Part shown: positions 50,312 through 50,461 of the stretch, piece by piece
Position numbering within the stretch: position 1 is the stretch's first letter
Layout of the letters: each line of letters starts with the position of its first letter
From: Pseudomonadota bacterium
Lineage (GTDB): Bacteria; Pseudomonadota; Alphaproteobacteria; Acetobacterales; Acetobacteraceae
NCBI GenBank assembly: GCA_023424475.1
Contig: JAFADX010000174.1
Location: 1 to 50,461 of the forward strand
Reading direction: 5' to 3'
DNA: 50,461 nt
Made by a program: the position numbers and the translations under genes
The notes under the pieces: model-generated
Databases searched by the model: none
Told to the model about the DNA's origin: nothing
Seen by the model: the letters and a program-made list of their open reading frames with translations, nothing else

Positions 50312-50461
50312 ATGCATCCAGCTGCCAGGACGGGCTTCCGGGCCCTTGCCCTCGCCACCGTCGCGGGGTTTGCGCTGTCCGGCGCGGCGCTGGCGCAGAA
50401 GCCCGCGCCGCAGGGCGCCCCGCAGCGGCCGGCCCTGCCGACCGCCAAGCCCCCGCCACTC
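50312..50461 (+). CDS. Secreted Pro-rich protein, 5' end only
   Basis: The frame begins at ATG 50312, with AGGAGG at 50296-50301. The 50 codons present give a signal peptide (GFRALALATVAGFALSGAAL, then AQ) and a Pro/Ala/Gln-rich mature start (KPAPQGAPQRPALPTAKPPP). The window cuts it. I cannot tell the family; such N termini occur in periplasmic invasion-associated-locus-B-like and other envelope proteins. It is divergent from the VWA gene, with about 130 bases between starts. Confidence 0.72.
   Translation, partial: MHPAARTGFRALALATVAGFALSGAALAQKPAPQGAPQRPALPTAKPPPL

Noticed and set aside
1..50461. CRISPR array, tRNA or rRNA genes, prophage, integron
   Set aside because: No series of regularly spaced direct repeats, no cloverleaf with GGTTCGA-type arm, no rRNA conserved blocks and no phage structural genes were seen on reading both strands.

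Overview
The window is very GC-rich (about 70% by eye, with almost every third codon position G or C). Its gene content fits an alphaproteobacterium of the Acetobacteraceae, close to Roseomonas: an HWE-type histidine kinase, three stand-alone tripartite-type (Bug/TctC) solute receptors, hydantoinase/oxoprolinase and LLM-flavin oxidoreductase genes, a fused MrpAB antiporter and GC-rich intergenic palindromes. The taxon is an inference from gene content; no rRNA or tRNA gene is present to confirm it.

Layout. 1-9.3 kb: HWE kinase, UDP-sugar decarboxylase, nitroreductase, an NtaA/SnaA-type monooxygenase divergent from a Tat-exported beta-carbonic anhydrase, a gene scrap, a Bug receptor, a double-hotdog thioesterase, a second LLM oxidoreductase and a small hypothetical gene. 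9.3-9.6 kb: a gap packed with hairpins and a 126-bp nested palindrome. 9.6-19.4 kb: a split thiamine-diphosphate decarboxylase (sulfopyruvate/phosphonopyruvate type), a DadA-like dehydrogenase coupled to an MlrC-like M81 peptidase, an AEC carrier, an HSL-type esterase, an amidase, a patatin and a second Bug receptor. 19.5-26.1 kb: ptsN followed by mrpAB-C-D-E-F-G, apparently one operon joining a phosphotransferase regulator to a multisubunit Na+(K+)/H+ antiporter. 26.1-32.7 kb: a Baeyer-Villiger monooxygenase divergent from a complete Liv-type ABC importer. 32.7-38.3 kb: a minus-strand operon Bug-hyuA-hyuB-Asp/Glu racemase, divergent from a LysR gene. 38.5-41.5 kb: that LysR gene, a convergently overlapping second LysR gene, and a phosphotriesterase-family gene divergent from the second LysR. 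41.6-42.75 kb: an insertion-sequence scar in which the 3' end of an IS630-type transposase abuts the 5' two thirds of an IS701-type transposase. 42.75-47.9 kb: a Ca2+/H+ antiporter, transketolase, a small Cys-containing secreted protein, GAPDH and a flavin reductase whose apparent TTG start lies at the edge of a repeated double hairpin. 47.9-50.5 kb: a YbaY-META protein, a J-domain membrane protein overlapping a VWA-like protein, and the beginning of a secreted protein cut by the window edge.

The central theme is scavenging of amino-acid-like and amide-like organic nitrogen: importers and receptors, hydantoin/oxoproline hydrolases, racemase, D-amino-acid dehydrogenase, amidase and M81 peptidase. 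Beside it sit ion homeostasis (ptsN-mrp, ChaA-like) and central carbon metabolism (tkt, gap). No CRISPR array, prophage, rRNA or tRNA was found. The least ordinary signals are the repeated and nested palindromes (9.3-9.6, 41.6 and 47.3 kb), the two mutually exclusive hairpins before livG, the ptsN-mrp linkage, the hyuAB-racemase-receptor operon and the VWA/J-domain pair.
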